This document shows, one piece after another, positions 32,197-40,988 of a stretch of DNA of 64,000 nt (position 1 is its first letter; every line of letters begins with the position of its first letter). The stretch lies in the NCBI GenBank assembly GCA_017404145.1, contig JAFRCW010000052.1, positions 1 to 64,000 on the forward strand, read 5' to 3'. Under the pieces are notes generated by a model. That model saw only the letters and a list, made by a program, of their open reading frames with translations. It did no database searches and had not been told where the DNA came from. Source of the stretch: Ruminococcus sp. GTDB taxonomy: Bacteria; Bacillota; Clostridia; Oscillospirales; Acutalibacteraceae. The position numbers and the translations under genes are program-made.

Positions 32197-33423
32197 TCAA
32201 ATAAGCTTCTTCCGTATCACAGACCCCTTCTCCACGGGCTTGTCAGTTGTCATATAGAGCTTCTGCATCGGGTGGGGGGCGCTCTCGACCTCTTCCCCGT
32301 CTTCCGTTCTCAGCGACTGACAGATCACCTGATAGGAATATCCCGACGGCGGGAGAATGTCGAGCGTATCGCCCACTAAGAACTTGTTGCGTTGGGTAAC
32401 GGTGCAGACGTTGTCCACAGAGCTTTCCACACAGACGGCGACCGCGTTGAACTTACGGATATAGCCGCCGCTTTTCGTCTCCTGACCGGGCTCGGTGCCG
32501 AAGAAAAAGCCGGTGGAATAGACTCGGTGGCTGATCTTTTCCAGCTCTTCGACGATCCACGGAGACACCCGATAGTCGGGATCGTCAAGGTGTTCAAAAT
32601 ATTCGTCAACCGCCTTGCGGTAAGCGTTCGCGGTCACGGCAGTATAGTAGTAAGTCTTTGCTCTGCCCTCGATCTTGAAGCTCGAGATCCCCGCTCTGCA
32701 AAGCTCCGGGATATGACGGATCATACACAGATCGTTGGAGTTGTAGAGATAGGTCCCATCAGCGCTTTCTTCTACCGGGAAGAACTGACCCTCGCGGTTT
32801 TCTTCATAGAGATGATACTTCCATCGGCAGGGCTGAGCGCAGTCGCCGCGGTTGGCGTCTCTGCCGGTCAGATAGCTTGAGATCAGACATCTGCCGGAGA
32901 AGGATACGCACATCGCGCCGTGGACAAAACATTCTATCTCCAAATCCGAAGGGATCTTTAAGCGCATTTCGGCGATCTCGTCGAGCCTTAACTCTCTCGC
33001 CAGCACCACGCGCTTCGCGCCGAGGTTGTACCACGCGAGAGCGGACTCGTAGTTGACGATACCGCCCTGCGTCGAGATATGCCGCTCCACCTTGGGAGCG
33101 TATCGTTTCGCAAGCTCAAACACGCCGAGATCGGCGATAATGAACGCGTCAACGCCTAACTCCTGCGCCGCAGAAAGAAAGTCGGGCATAAGGGGAATAT
33201 CCGCGTTTCTCGGCAGGGTGTTCACGGTCAGATAGAGCCTTTTATTTTGTTGATGCACTCGCTCACAGGCGAGTTTTAATTCTTCTAAAGAAAAATTCTT
33301 AGACGCTGTCCGCATCCCGAAGCTCTTGCCGGCGAGATAGACAGCGTCGGCGCCGTATAACAGCGCCGACTCTAAAGATTCCGGATCGCCCGCAGGCGAT
33401 AAAATTTCTGGTTTGTTGATCAT
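32197..33423 (-). CDS. U32 family peptidase-like protein (TrhP/YrrO type)
   Basis: A 408-residue U32 protein. The family opening PEILSPAGDPESLESALLYGADAVY, the signature ECFVHGAMCVSFSGRCLISSYLTGRDANRGDCAQPCRW with four clustered cysteines, and FKIEGRAKTYYYTAVTANAYR are clear. Members with this layout (TrhP, RlhA) are needed for 5-hydroxylation of tRNA or rRNA bases; YrrO-type tRNA hydroxylation is the best guess. Called peptidase only by history. Follows mltG on the same strand, after a MITE-like spacer. Confidence 0.88.
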   Translation of the reverse strand: MINKPEILSPAGDPESLESALLYGADAVYLAGKSFGMRTASKNFSLEELKLACERVHQQNKRLYLTVNTLPRNADIPLMPDFLSAAQELGVDAFIIADLGVFELAKRYAPKVERHISTQGGIVNYESALAWYNLGAKRVVLARELRLDEIAEMRLKIPSDLEIECFVHGAMCVSFSGRCLISSYLTGRDANRGDCAQPCRWKYHLYEENREGQFFPVEESADGTYLYNSNDLCMIRHIPELCRAGISSFKIEGRAKTYYYTAVTANAYRKAVDEYFEHLDDPDYRVSPWIVEELEKISHRVYSTGFFFGTEPGQETKSGGYIRKFNAVAVCVESSVDNVCTVTQRNKFLVGDTLDILPPSGYSYQVICQSLRTEDGEEVESAPHPMQKLYMTTDKPVEKGSVIRKKLI

Positions 33424-33438
33424 AAGTTCTCCTGATAA

Positions 33439-33660
33439 GCCTCCCTTTGGTAAAGGGAGGAGTCTCCCCTGTTAGGGGAGGTGGCGCACAGCGCCGGAAG
33501 GGTTGCCGTTCTCGCTAGAGAAGTTCGGCTTGCCGAGACGGAGGGATTGCATAATTGACCGACCGAAGGGAGAAACCTTTTTATAAGGTTGGTCGCTTTG
33601 CTCCATTGATACAATCCCTCAGTCACCATACGGTGACAGCTCCCTTTATCAAAGGGAGCC
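33439..33660. mobile_element. MITE-like element with terminal inverted repeats
   Basis: Starts GCCTCCCTTTGGTAAAGGGA and ends TCCCTTTATCAAAGGGAGCC; the ends are about 20-bp inverted repeats that are also internally palindromic. Sub-terminal ACGGAGGGATTG and CAATCCCTCAGTCACC are also inverted. Inside are TCTCCCCTGTTAGGGGAGG and a GGCGCACAGCGCCGGAAGGG segment shared with 53010-53050. About 222 bp and no gene. Confidence 0.75.
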
Positions 33661-33670
33661 TATCCCATTA

Positions 33671-35089
33671 TCAAATAATCGACAGATAATATTCGTGCTC
33701 TTCGAGGGTAGTGGAATAGTACGGAGTGGAGCCGTCCTCGGGCGAAGCGTGGCAGAAGTAGAGATACTCGGTATCGTAAGGATTCAGCGCCGCCTTGATC
33801 GCCTCCACGGAGGGGTTACAGATGGGTCCCGCAGGCAGACCGGCGATCTCATAGGTGTCATAGCTGGATTCGAACGTGCTCTTGATACTGTCGGGAACGC
33901 TCTCTTCATTACGGTAGGGGTAGTACGACGTACTGTCGCACTCGAGCCTGCCCGCGTTGATCTCATAGCCGTAGTCGAGACGGTTGTGGAGGATCGAGGA
34001 GATATAGTACATATCCTCCTTGGTAGCCGCCTCCGCCTGGATGATCGATGCGATGGTCAGGATGCTGTCCATCGAATAGTCCGAGTCGTTCATCTGCTCT
34101 TCGAGCGTCGTCTTTTTAGACTCGCCGAAATATCTTTCCTTATGATAGATCACGCGGTTCTCAAAGTTGTCGAGGAACTTTGAGATCGTGACCTTGGGAT
34201 CCTCGTTAAGATAGAAGTCGTAGGTATCGGGGAAGAGATATCCCTCGAGCTTATAGTATCTTTCGGAGGCGTTGTCGATGTTTTTGAGGAAGGTGAAGTC
34301 CTCGTCAAAAACGTCGGAGTTGCACATCTCCAAGAACTGCTGAACATCGGCGGTCACACCGTTCTCCTGTAAGAGCGTCGCGATCTCCAGCACATTCATA
34401 CCCTCGGTAACCTGTACGCGCACGATGTCGGTACGGTTCTGGTTGGACTGTAAAAAGTTGATGATCGCCTCGTAGTCCTTGTCGGTATCTATCTCAAAGT
34501 TGCCTTGACGGAAGCCCTCTTCGGAGGAGGTAAACTTCGCGTACATGGTGAAGAACTCGGGCTTATCTATCACGCCGTTATCATAGAGAATATCTGCGAT
34601 CTGGCCGATCGTCGGGTTAGCGGGGATAGAGATGGTCACCTTCTGGGGATTGAGCTCCCTCTTGACGGCGAGCAGGTCGTTGACGCCGACCAGAAGGAAC
34701 TGGGATATCGCTACGGCGAGGATCACCACCATCGAGATCCATACGATGTTAAAGATCCTGCGGTTGCGCTTCGCCTTCTGCTTCTCGATCTTCTTCTCTT
34801 CCTTCTTCTGACGTTTGAGCTCCTTGTGGGAGTCGCGCTCGATCTTGCGTCTGGTGTCGGAGTCGGAATAAGAGTTGATCTCGTTGGAGCGTTTTCTCCT
34901 GCGAAGAGAAGCGTTATCGGTACTGTAGCTGGTAGAAGAGGTATCGTCGGAATACTCGTTGTAGGAGACGTCGTCATCATACTCGCCTCTGATCGCCTTC
35001 TGATCAAAGGAACGGCGAAACTCCTCCATCTTCTTCTGACGGGTACTTTCTATCGAATCCTCAGGATAACGATTGCTTTTATCGCTCAT
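33671..35089 (-). CDS. mltG: Endolytic murein transglycosylase MltG
   Basis: A 472-residue membrane-bound lytic transglycosylase that cuts nascent glycan strands and sets their length. A long charged cytoplasmic N-terminus (1-108, basic and Glu-rich) precedes one membrane helix (about 109-131, IFNIVWISMVVILAVAISQF), a LysM-like domain, and the YceG core with ILTIASIIQAEAAT (catalytic Glu), AGRLECDSTSYYPY and YEIAGLPAGPICNPSVEAIKA. The cytoplasmic extension is longer than in model MltG. Confidence 0.95.
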   Translation of the reverse strand: MSDKSNRYPEDSIESTRQKKMEEFRRSFDQKAIRGEYDDDVSYNEYSDDTSSTSYSTDNASLRRRKRSNEINSYSDSDTRRKIERDSHKELKRQKKEEKKIEKQKAKRNRRIFNIVWISMVVILAVAISQFLLVGVNDLLAVKRELNPQKVTISIPANPTIGQIADILYDNGVIDKPEFFTMYAKFTSSEEGFRQGNFEIDTDKDYEAIINFLQSNQNRTDIVRVQVTEGMNVLEIATLLQENGVTADVQQFLEMCNSDVFDEDFTFLKNIDNASERYYKLEGYLFPDTYDFYLNEDPKVTISKFLDNFENRVIYHKERYFGESKKTTLEEQMNDSDYSMDSILTIASIIQAEAATKEDMYYISSILHNRLDYGYEINAGRLECDSTSYYPYRNEESVPDSIKSTFESSYDTYEIAGLPAGPICNPSVEAIKAALNPYDTEYLYFCHASPEDGSTPYYSTTLEEHEYYLSII

Positions 35090-35114
35090 AAGCTTTTCTC
35101 CTTTGAAAAATCAC

Positions 35115-35717
35115 TTACTGTTGATTGCGTCTGATAAATTCGTCGGTGACAACGATGTGCACCGGAATATCATAGGCGTCCGCGTTGATCGCGGGGATCA
35201 GCGCGTCGCTGTAGCACAAAGACAGAGTGCTGCCCTCATATGTCTTTAAAAACCGGTCGTAATAACCTTTGCCGAAGCCCACCCGATAGCCTCTCATATC
35301 ACAGCACAGGGCGGGACAGATACAGATGGAGCCGCTGAGATCCTCGAGCGGTCTTATACCCTCTTTCGGCTCTTTGATACCGAAGCTGCCCGTCTTAAGA
35401 TCCGACAGCGATGAGATCGGATAAAAGCGCATACTGCCGTCATCCTCACACTTCGGCGCCGCCACACGCTTGCCGTTGGACAGCGCCGCGAGGATAACGC
35501 CCAGTGTGTCGATCTCGAAATCTCTCGAGACATAGCACAGCACAAGGGAGGCGCTGCGGTATTCTTCACTCATCAGCAGCCTGCTCTGGATCTCTAAATC
35601 CAAGCTGCGCTTTTTCTCCGGATTTTTCTCTAAAAGAATTTTACGTTTCTGTAAGAAAAACCGGCGCAGGGTGCTTTTTTCGTGATCGGGCGCGCCGGTA
35701 AAACGGACGCCGCTCAT
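35115..35717 (-). CDS. 5-formyltetrahydrofolate cyclo-ligase
   Basis: A 200-residue enzyme that converts 5-formyl-THF to 5,10-methenyl-THF with ATP. LRRFFLQKRKILLEKNPEKK at the start and the signature GYRVGFGKGYYDRFL near the end are typical. Its ATG overlaps the stop of the DJ-1 gene (ATGA type). Confidence 0.93.
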   Translation of the reverse strand: MSGVRFTGAPDHEKSTLRRFFLQKRKILLEKNPEKKRSLDLEIQSRLLMSEEYRSASLVLCYVSRDFEIDTLGVILAALSNGKRVAAPKCEDDGSMRFYPISSLSDLKTGSFGIKEPKEGIRPLEDLSGSICICPALCCDMRGYRVGFGKGYYDRFLKTYEGSTLSLCYSDALIPAINADAYDIPVHIVVTDEFIRRNQQ

Positions 35718-36256
35718 CGGAAGATAACGCCCTCGGCGATCTGATCCGCAGCGTTCTTACCCTTGATATACGCGATCAGGGCAAACGCGAACTCGTTCGC
35801 GGTACCCGCGCCGCGGGAGGTGATGATGTTGCCGTCGGTGACAACCTTGTCGGTCTGCGGCAGTGCCATCTTCAGCGTACTTTCAAAGCCGGGATAGCAG
35901 GTCGCTTTTTTGCTGTCGAGCAGTCCGAGCTTGCCGGGGATCGACGGCGCCGCGCAGATCGCGCCGATCAGCCTGCCGTGCGCGTTCGCGTAGATCAACA
36001 GCTTACTCAGGTCCATAGACGCTTCAAGGTTCTTGGTGCCGGGCATACCGCCGGGGAGGATGATCCCTTCGAGGTCGTCGCCGATTTTGACGTCGCTCAG
36101 CGGGATATCGGTCTTGACGGTGATCCCGTGCGCGCCGGTGACATACTCGCCGGTCACGCCGACGGACAAGATCTTGACGCCCGCTCTTCTCAGGTAGTCG
36201 AGAGGAGTCAGCGCCTCAACCTCTTCAAAGCCTTCCGCTAAAAACAAATAATACAT
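35714..36256 (-). CDS. DJ-1/PfpI family protein
   Basis: A 180-residue DJ-1 fold protein. Glu in LAEGFEEVEALTPLDYLRRAG and the nucleophile cysteine in GAICAAPSIPG, with GIILPGGMPGTKNL, match the YajL/DJ-1 group. Roles proposed for the family include protein repair or chaperone activity and are debated. Coupled to the downstream folate gene. Confidence 0.92.
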   Translation of the reverse strand: MYYLFLAEGFEEVEALTPLDYLRRAGVKILSVGVTGEYVTGAHGITVKTDIPLSDVKIGDDLEGIILPGGMPGTKNLEASMDLSKLLIYANAHGRLIGAICAAPSIPGKLGLLDSKKATCYPGFESTLKMALPQTDKVVTDGNIITSRGAGTANEFAFALIAYIKGKNAADQIAEGVIFR

Positions 36257-36283
36257 ATCTTCCTCCGAATCAACCAGTGTCTG

Positions 36284-36952
36284 TTATATCTCTTTCGTCA
36301 CCAGCGAGAATATCTCGTCCGCGATATCCTCTATGGTACGCATATTTTCTTCATCGCTGCACCTGACTGTCGTCCAGCCTAAGTGTTCGCATGCCCACAC
36401 CGCCGACTCGCGGCAGGAGAGCAGATAGCGAAAGTTCTTCTCGTGGATATCCTTCTTGCTTTCGTCGCCCTGATAGCGGGAGAAGATCAGTCTCTGGCTG
36501 ACGGCGGGATGAACGTCCAGAAACAGCACTCTCTCGGGAGCGGGAACGCCCAGACGGCTGTATTCATAGTCAAACAGCCAGTCGCAGAACGCCTGCCTCT
36601 CCCCTTCATCGATCTTCGCCATCTGGTGGATGATGTTCGAGGTAGTGTAGCGGTCGCAGATGATATAGTCAAGACTTTCATAGTCTTTCTTCCAGCCGTT
36701 TAAGAAAGACGCGATCCTGTCCACCGCGTAAAAGGACGAGGCAGCGTAGGCGTTGACGTCGGCGGGATTATCGCCGAGCTGTCCGGACAGATACATCCGA
36801 ACCAAGGCGGAGGTATCGCTCTCATAGTCGGGAAAAGACAGCGTGCGCGCTTGGTATCCCGCCTCGTTTAATTTCTCACAGAGAATTTTAGACTGGGTCG
36901 CCTTTCCGGAACCGTCCAGACCGTCGATCACGATCAGCTTTGCATATGCCAC
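36284..36952 (-). CDS. tmk: Thymidylate kinase
   Basis: A 222-residue dTMP kinase. P-loop IDGLDGSGKATQSKIL, the DRYTTSNIIHQ motif, and VLFLDVHPAVSQRLI are present. GTG 36952 is preferred because GAGGGGA is 5 nt upstream and homologs begin at that point; ATG 36976 is possible. First gene of the run tmk, DJ-1, folate cyclo-ligase, mltG. Confidence 0.92.
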   Translation of the reverse strand: MAYAKLIVIDGLDGSGKATQSKILCEKLNEAGYQARTLSFPDYESDTSALVRMYLSGQLGDNPADVNAYAASSFYAVDRIASFLNGWKKDYESLDYIICDRYTTSNIIHQMAKIDEGERQAFCDWLFDYEYSRLGVPAPERVLFLDVHPAVSQRLIFSRYQGDESKKDIHEKNFRYLLSCRESAVWACEHLGWTTVRCSDEENMRTIEDIADEIFSLVTKEI

Positions 36953-37013
36953 TTTCTCCCCTCTTTTCTCTTTCATAAGCCGCCGGAACGCAGACTTCTC
37001 TATTATCCGTAAT

Positions 37014-37042
37014 ATTATACCACAATCGGATGTCGGATGCAA
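37014..37042 (-). promoter_or_regulatory. Promoter of the tmk operon
   Basis: Minus strand TTGCAT (37037-37042), 17-nt spacer, TATAAT (37014-37019). Confidence 0.75.
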
Positions 37043-37084
37043 GGGAAATAGTAACGAAAACGCGCCCCTTACGGACGCGTTTTT

Positions 37085-37222
37085 TGAAAGATGTGTGATG
37101 GAAGAACAGTAGGGGAAGGTCTTGACCCTCCCGCCGCAGCACGTTGCATAGAGTCCTGCCAATCAGGTGCGGACAGCGTCCGCCCACCGTTCTTATTTCT
37201 TAAGTTCTTATTTCTTAGTTCA
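37085..37222. repeat. Repeat mosaic upstream of tmk
   Basis: GTAGGGGAAGGTCTTGACCC hairpin (about 37110-37130), an AATCAGGTGCGGACAGCGTCC module (about 37160-37182) and TTCTTATTTCTTAAGTTC words. Confidence 0.75.
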
Positions 37223-37227
37223 CAAAG

Positions 37228-38019
37228 CTATGATCCCGCGGACTCGTAGGCTCTGATCCCGCGGTTCCAGATGAACAGGGCGAGCGCGAACAGTGCCGTT
37301 CCCGCGATCACGGTGCCGCCGATACAGAACAGCGGATTCTTGTCTGTGAGGAAAAAACTCGCAGGATAATACGCAGTGAACGCGAACGGGATCACATAGG
37401 TAATCAGCGTCTGCACCGCCTTATTATAGATGGTTACCGGGTACTTCGAGAAGTCGTTGGTCATATACAGCATATGGATGATGTGTCCCGACGCCTTTGT
37501 CCAGAACGAAATCGCGGCGGTCATCGTCTTTAAAGAGGTATAGATCAGCGTCGCGAAGATGACTACCACCAGCGCCAGCGGTATCGTATACCAGTGAAAT
37601 GCCATAGAAAGCCGCGGTATCGAATACGAGAGCAGCAGGATCCCCGTGAGCATCTCGCCGAACGCGTCCACACAGAAACGCTCCACCGTCACATAGTAGA
37701 GGCTGTTGATCGGTCTGGTGAGGTATTTGTCAAAGTCGCCCTTGCGGACGATCGAATAGCCCACCATCCAGAGATTGTCGGTGAACAGGTGATCCAGCGA
37801 CTTCGGGATCAGCGAGAAGCCGAAGATAAACAAGACCTCGTCAAAGGTATAGCCCTCGAGCTCCGGGATCTGACTGAAAATGATACCGATGAACATCACC
37901 TGCAGCGCCTGCGCGATCAAAAGACCGATCGCGCCGAGCAGGAAGTCGGTCTTGTATTCCATCAGCCTTTTCAGGTGCTGGGAGATAAAAATCCGGTGGA
38001 GTCTTAGATATCTGAGCAT
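37228..38019 (-). CDS. ABC-2 type transporter permease (ABC2_membrane_6)
   Basis: A 263-residue protein with six predicted membrane helices. The segment FDEVLFIFGFSLIPKSLDHLF followed by RKGDFDKYLTRPINSLYYV is typical of the family paired with DrrA/NatA-like ATPases. Last gene of a three-gene exporter operon; 4 nt after the other permease. The substrate is unknown. Confidence 0.88.
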   Translation of the reverse strand: MLRYLRLHRIFISQHLKRLMEYKTDFLLGAIGLLIAQALQVMFIGIIFSQIPELEGYTFDEVLFIFGFSLIPKSLDHLFTDNLWMVGYSIVRKGDFDKYLTRPINSLYYVTVERFCVDAFGEMLTGILLLSYSIPRLSMAFHWYTIPLALVVVIFATLIYTSLKTMTAAISFWTKASGHIIHMLYMTNDFSKYPVTIYNKAVQTLITYVIPFAFTAYYPASFFLTDKNPLFCIGGTVIAGTALFALALFIWNRGIRAYESAGS

Positions 38020-38023
38020 CGTC

Positions 38024-38851
38024 TTACCCTCCCTGTACGGACAGCCGCTTCACGGCACAACGCCAGATCAGCTTCGAGAGTAAGAACATCGCGAGCAGCC
38101 AGAACAGCTGCAGTCCGATGCGGTAAGCGATCTCAGCGTAGGAATACATCCCCATATAGATCATCACCGGCGTATAGGATAAAGACGCAAACGGCAGAAA
38201 GTTAAGTACCGCCGCAAGCGGGGCAGGCAGAAACGCCAGCGGCACGATAGCGCCCGAGAGAAAGCTCGTCAGCGTCTCTTTGATCAGGGAAGTCCCCCAC
38301 AGATTCTTGAAGAAAAATGCCATAAAGCCGTAGCACACGTTAAAATAGAAGGAGATCCCGTAGGCGACCGTCAGACTCAGCAGATACAAGAGAAAGTGCG
38401 GGATGTCAAACCGCACGCTTCCCGTAATCACACAGCGGTAAATCTCTACGCCCGCGACGATCGGTACGAAGATCATCGCGATACTGATCAGCCTTGATCC
38501 CAGCTCGTGAAACAGAAAGCACATATCAAAGGAGCAGGGGCGGATCATCCGCGTCGCGATGGAGCCGTCGACGATCTCTTCGCCGATCGCGAACGCGCCG
38601 TCGGAATAGGTCAGATAACCGGTCAGAAATGTGATGAACACATAGACGACCATGTCCTCCAGGGTAAAGCCGTTGAACGTCTGCTGTGAAGAGCTTGCGA
38701 ATACTGCCTTCCACACGAAGAACATAATGAACGCCGACACGATCTCACCGATCAGAAAACAGATAAAGTTTGCGCGGTACGCGACCATCTCCTGAATACC
38801 CGCGCGGGAAAACGGCAGATAGATGCGAAAGAAGTGTCTGAGCTTCGTCAT
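38024..38851 (-). CDS. ABC-2 type transporter permease (ABC2_membrane_6)
   Basis: A 275-residue, six-helix permease paralogous to its neighbour. It has the matching GEEIVDGSIATRMIRPCSFDM segment, where the partner has RKGDFDKYLTRPINS. The two would form a heterodimeric membrane channel. Overlaps the ATPase gene by 4 nt. Confidence 0.88.
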   Translation of the reverse strand: MTKLRHFFRIYLPFSRAGIQEMVAYRANFICFLIGEIVSAFIMFFVWKAVFASSSQQTFNGFTLEDMVVYVFITFLTGYLTYSDGAFAIGEEIVDGSIATRMIRPCSFDMCFLFHELGSRLISIAMIFVPIVAGVEIYRCVITGSVRFDIPHFLLYLLSLTVAYGISFYFNVCYGFMAFFFKNLWGTSLIKETLTSFLSGAIVPLAFLPAPLAAVLNFLPFASLSYTPVMIYMGMYSYAEIAYRIGLQLFWLLAMFLLSKLIWRCAVKRLSVQGG

Positions 38852-39864
38852 ACCGCCACCTCCCGTTTATACAGCCGCTTGATGATCTCTTCGATCTCCA
38901 CATCGCGGATCTCGATGTCCTTGACATGGACAGTCTGCAAAGTATAGGAAATCATATCCTCCACCGATACCAGCGAGGAGTTGAATTTGACACAAACGGA
39001 GGCTTTTTTTACCTCTGTGGAGCAGTCGTCGTCGGAAAGTTTGAACCTGCCCCGATAGTCCAAGAGTGCGATGTCGTCGGGGCTTAACAGTTCAAAACGG
39101 AAGGTGCGCATCTGACCGTAGCTGTGCTTGAGCTGAGAGAGCGCGCCGTCAAAAACTTTCTTGCCCTTGTCGATCATTACGATCCGTTCGCATAAAAGCT
39201 CGATATCGGAGAGATCGTGGGTGGTGAGGATCACGGTAGTGCCTTCCTGCTCGTTGATCTGACGGATCGCGCCCCTGATATTTTCTTTCACTACGACGTC
39301 CAGACCGATGGTCGGCTCGTCAAGGAACAGCACCTTCGGAGAATGCAGCAGCGACGCGGCGATATCCGCGCGCATCCGCTGACCGAGCGAGAGCGTGCGT
39401 ACCGGTGAAGTGATGAAATCGTCCAGCTCCAATACTTCGTTGAGAAACGCCATCCGCTTGTGATACTGCTCGTCGGGGACCTCGTAGATCTCTTTTAAGA
39501 CCGCGTAGGTCTCCCGAAGCGCCAAGTCCCACCACAGCTGGGTACGCTGACCGAACACCACGCCGATCTCCCTGACGTAGTTTTTGCGGTCCTCCTGCGG
39601 GATCTTGCCGTTGATACGGCACATACCCGAGGTCGGGGTGAGAATACCCGTGAGCATTTTTATCACCGTGGACTTGCCTGCGCCGTTCGGTCCGATAAAG
39701 CCGAGGATCTCTCCCCTGTCTACGTCAAAGGACACGCCGTCCACCGCCGTGATGATCTCCTTCTTCGGAGAAAACAGCGACTTGACGGAGCCCTTGAGTC
39801 CCGGCTCCTTGATGACCTTTTTGAACTCTTTTCTTAAGTTGTCAACATATATCATTTTGTCCAT
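38848..39864 (-). CDS. ABC transporter ATP-binding protein
   Basis: A 338-residue ATPase. Walker A GPNGAGKST (about 54-62), signature LSLGQRMRADIAASLL, Walker B VLFLDEPTIGLD, then LTTHDLSDIE. A C-terminal 90-residue accessory domain follows. The sequence class (MIYVDNLRKEFKKV.., VFGQRTQLWWDLALRETY) matches ATPases that pair with ABC2_membrane_6 permeases for export. First gene of the operon. Confidence 0.93.
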   Translation of the reverse strand: MDKMIYVDNLRKEFKKVIKEPGLKGSVKSLFSPKKEIITAVDGVSFDVDRGEILGFIGPNGAGKSTVIKMLTGILTPTSGMCRINGKIPQEDRKNYVREIGVVFGQRTQLWWDLALRETYAVLKEIYEVPDEQYHKRMAFLNEVLELDDFITSPVRTLSLGQRMRADIAASLLHSPKVLFLDEPTIGLDVVVKENIRGAIRQINEQEGTTVILTTHDLSDIELLCERIVMIDKGKKVFDGALSQLKHSYGQMRTFRFELLSPDDIALLDYRGRFKLSDDDCSTEVKKASVCVKFNSSLVSVEDMISYTLQTVHVKDIEIRDVEIEEIIKRLYKREVAV

Positions 39865-39879
39865 TATATTACCTCATAC

Positions 39880-40227
39880 TGTAGGGGAGGGTCTTGACCC
39901 TCCCGAGTGCAGAACTCTTTTTTTATGAAATATGAAATATGAAAAATGAAATGTGAAGGGAGGGCTCTGCCCTCACCTGATTGGTAGGGCGTTGCATAGA
40001 GACGTAGGGCAAGGCGCCCTCGACTTGCCGAAACGTTGCCGTTAAATTCCGTTTATCACTGTAAGAAAACATTGATACAAATGTAGGGCGGGTGCTCGCC
40101 CGCCGAAACACTGCTTTCATATCCCTATCGGTTACAGGATATGCCGGTAAAATCCTGCTCCTGTATGAAACGTCTGGTATAATCAAAACGCCCCTGCGGC
40201 GGCAAGTCGAGGGCGCCTTGCCCTACA
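39880..40227. repeat. Repeat mosaic with an inverted 27-bp module pair
   Basis: GTAGGGGAGGGTCTTGACCC hairpin (about 39881-39905), ATGAAATATGAAAAATGAAATG words, GGGAGGGCTCTGCCCTCACC module, a full 27-bp module (40004-40030), GTAGGGCGGGTGCTCGCCCG hairpin (about 40083-40103), and the exact inverse of the 27-bp module (40200-40226). Confidence 0.9.
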
Positions 40228-40377
40228 ATTCTATATGACATCCTGCGGCTTTCCGAAACACCCGACGGCGTTTTGGTTTTTATGGGATTACAATATATCA
40301 TATCTGTCAATCTTTTTCAAGAGAAATGACAGAAAAAATCTGCTTTTGTAATGTTCATTACACTTTTGTCGAAATAC

Positions 40378-40407
40378 TTGATTTTTTTTAAAAACGTATG
40401 ATATTAT
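40378..40407 (+). promoter_or_regulatory. Probable promoter of the small DUF gene
   Basis: TTGATT (40378-40383), 18-nt spacer, TATTAT (40402-40407), 37 nt ahead of the ATG. Confidence 0.55.
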
Positions 40408-40444
40408 TCAATAAAAGAGAATTTGTTTCACATATTGGTGTGTT

Positions 40445-40663
40445 ATGATAACATATTTGCTTGTTGAGGAAACCGTAATCACATACGGACAGGAGCATCT
40501 CTCCTACGGCGTCAAGGTCGTCAGGGACAGACGCTGTCTGCGCGTCATCCGTGACATCACCGATGACAAAGAACGCTTATCCTGCCTGATCAATGATATG
40601 AACGAGCTGTCGCTCGATCCGATTCACCTTGATGAAGTGATTGAGGAGTTTTTGAATGATTAA
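40445..40663 (+). CDS. Small conserved protein, DUF6514-like
   Basis: A 72-residue soluble protein. A strand pattern (ITYLLVEETVITYGQEHLSYGVKVV) is followed by DITDDKERLSCLINDMNELSLDPIHLDEVIEEFL, where the Asp-Pro-x-His-Leu and helix match small clostridial proteins of the DUF6514 kind. That family link is from memory of the pattern and is not certain. Function unknown. The RBS is weak. A single-gene unit. Confidence 0.65.
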   Translation: MITYLLVEETVITYGQEHLSYGVKVVRDRRCLRVIRDITDDKERLSCLINDMNELSLDPIHLDEVIEEFLND

Positions 40664-40930
40664 TAATTATGAAATATGGTATATGAAATATGAAATGTGA
40701 TGGTGACTCGCTTCGCTCGGACAATTGTATTTGTCATTCAGAGGGAGCGCTGCGACCGAAGAATCCCCCTGTCATTACTGCCGGTTGCAAGAGGAAGGGG
40801 ATTGCCACGGGCTAAAGCCCTCGCAATGACATCATACCAATCAGGTGAGGGCGGAGCTCTCCCACAACATTTCATATTTCATATATCATATTTCATAATA
40901 AAAAGATTTCTTAGTTCGGGAATGTCAAGA
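40664..40930. repeat. Repeat mosaic
   Basis: ATGAAATATGGTATATGAAAT words, GACTCGCTTCGCTCGGACAA, a TGTCATTCAGAGGGAGCGCTGC...GAATCCCCCTGTCATTAC module (about 40734-40780), an ATTGCCACGGGC...GCAATGACA hairpin (about 40800-40830), an AATCAGGTGAGGGCGGAGCTC module and CATTTCATATTTCATATATC words. Confidence 0.88.
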
Positions 40931-40988
40931 CTTTCCCGCCGCTATAGCTTTTTACGTCAAGCTGTGTTATAATATCCTCGGTGATACG

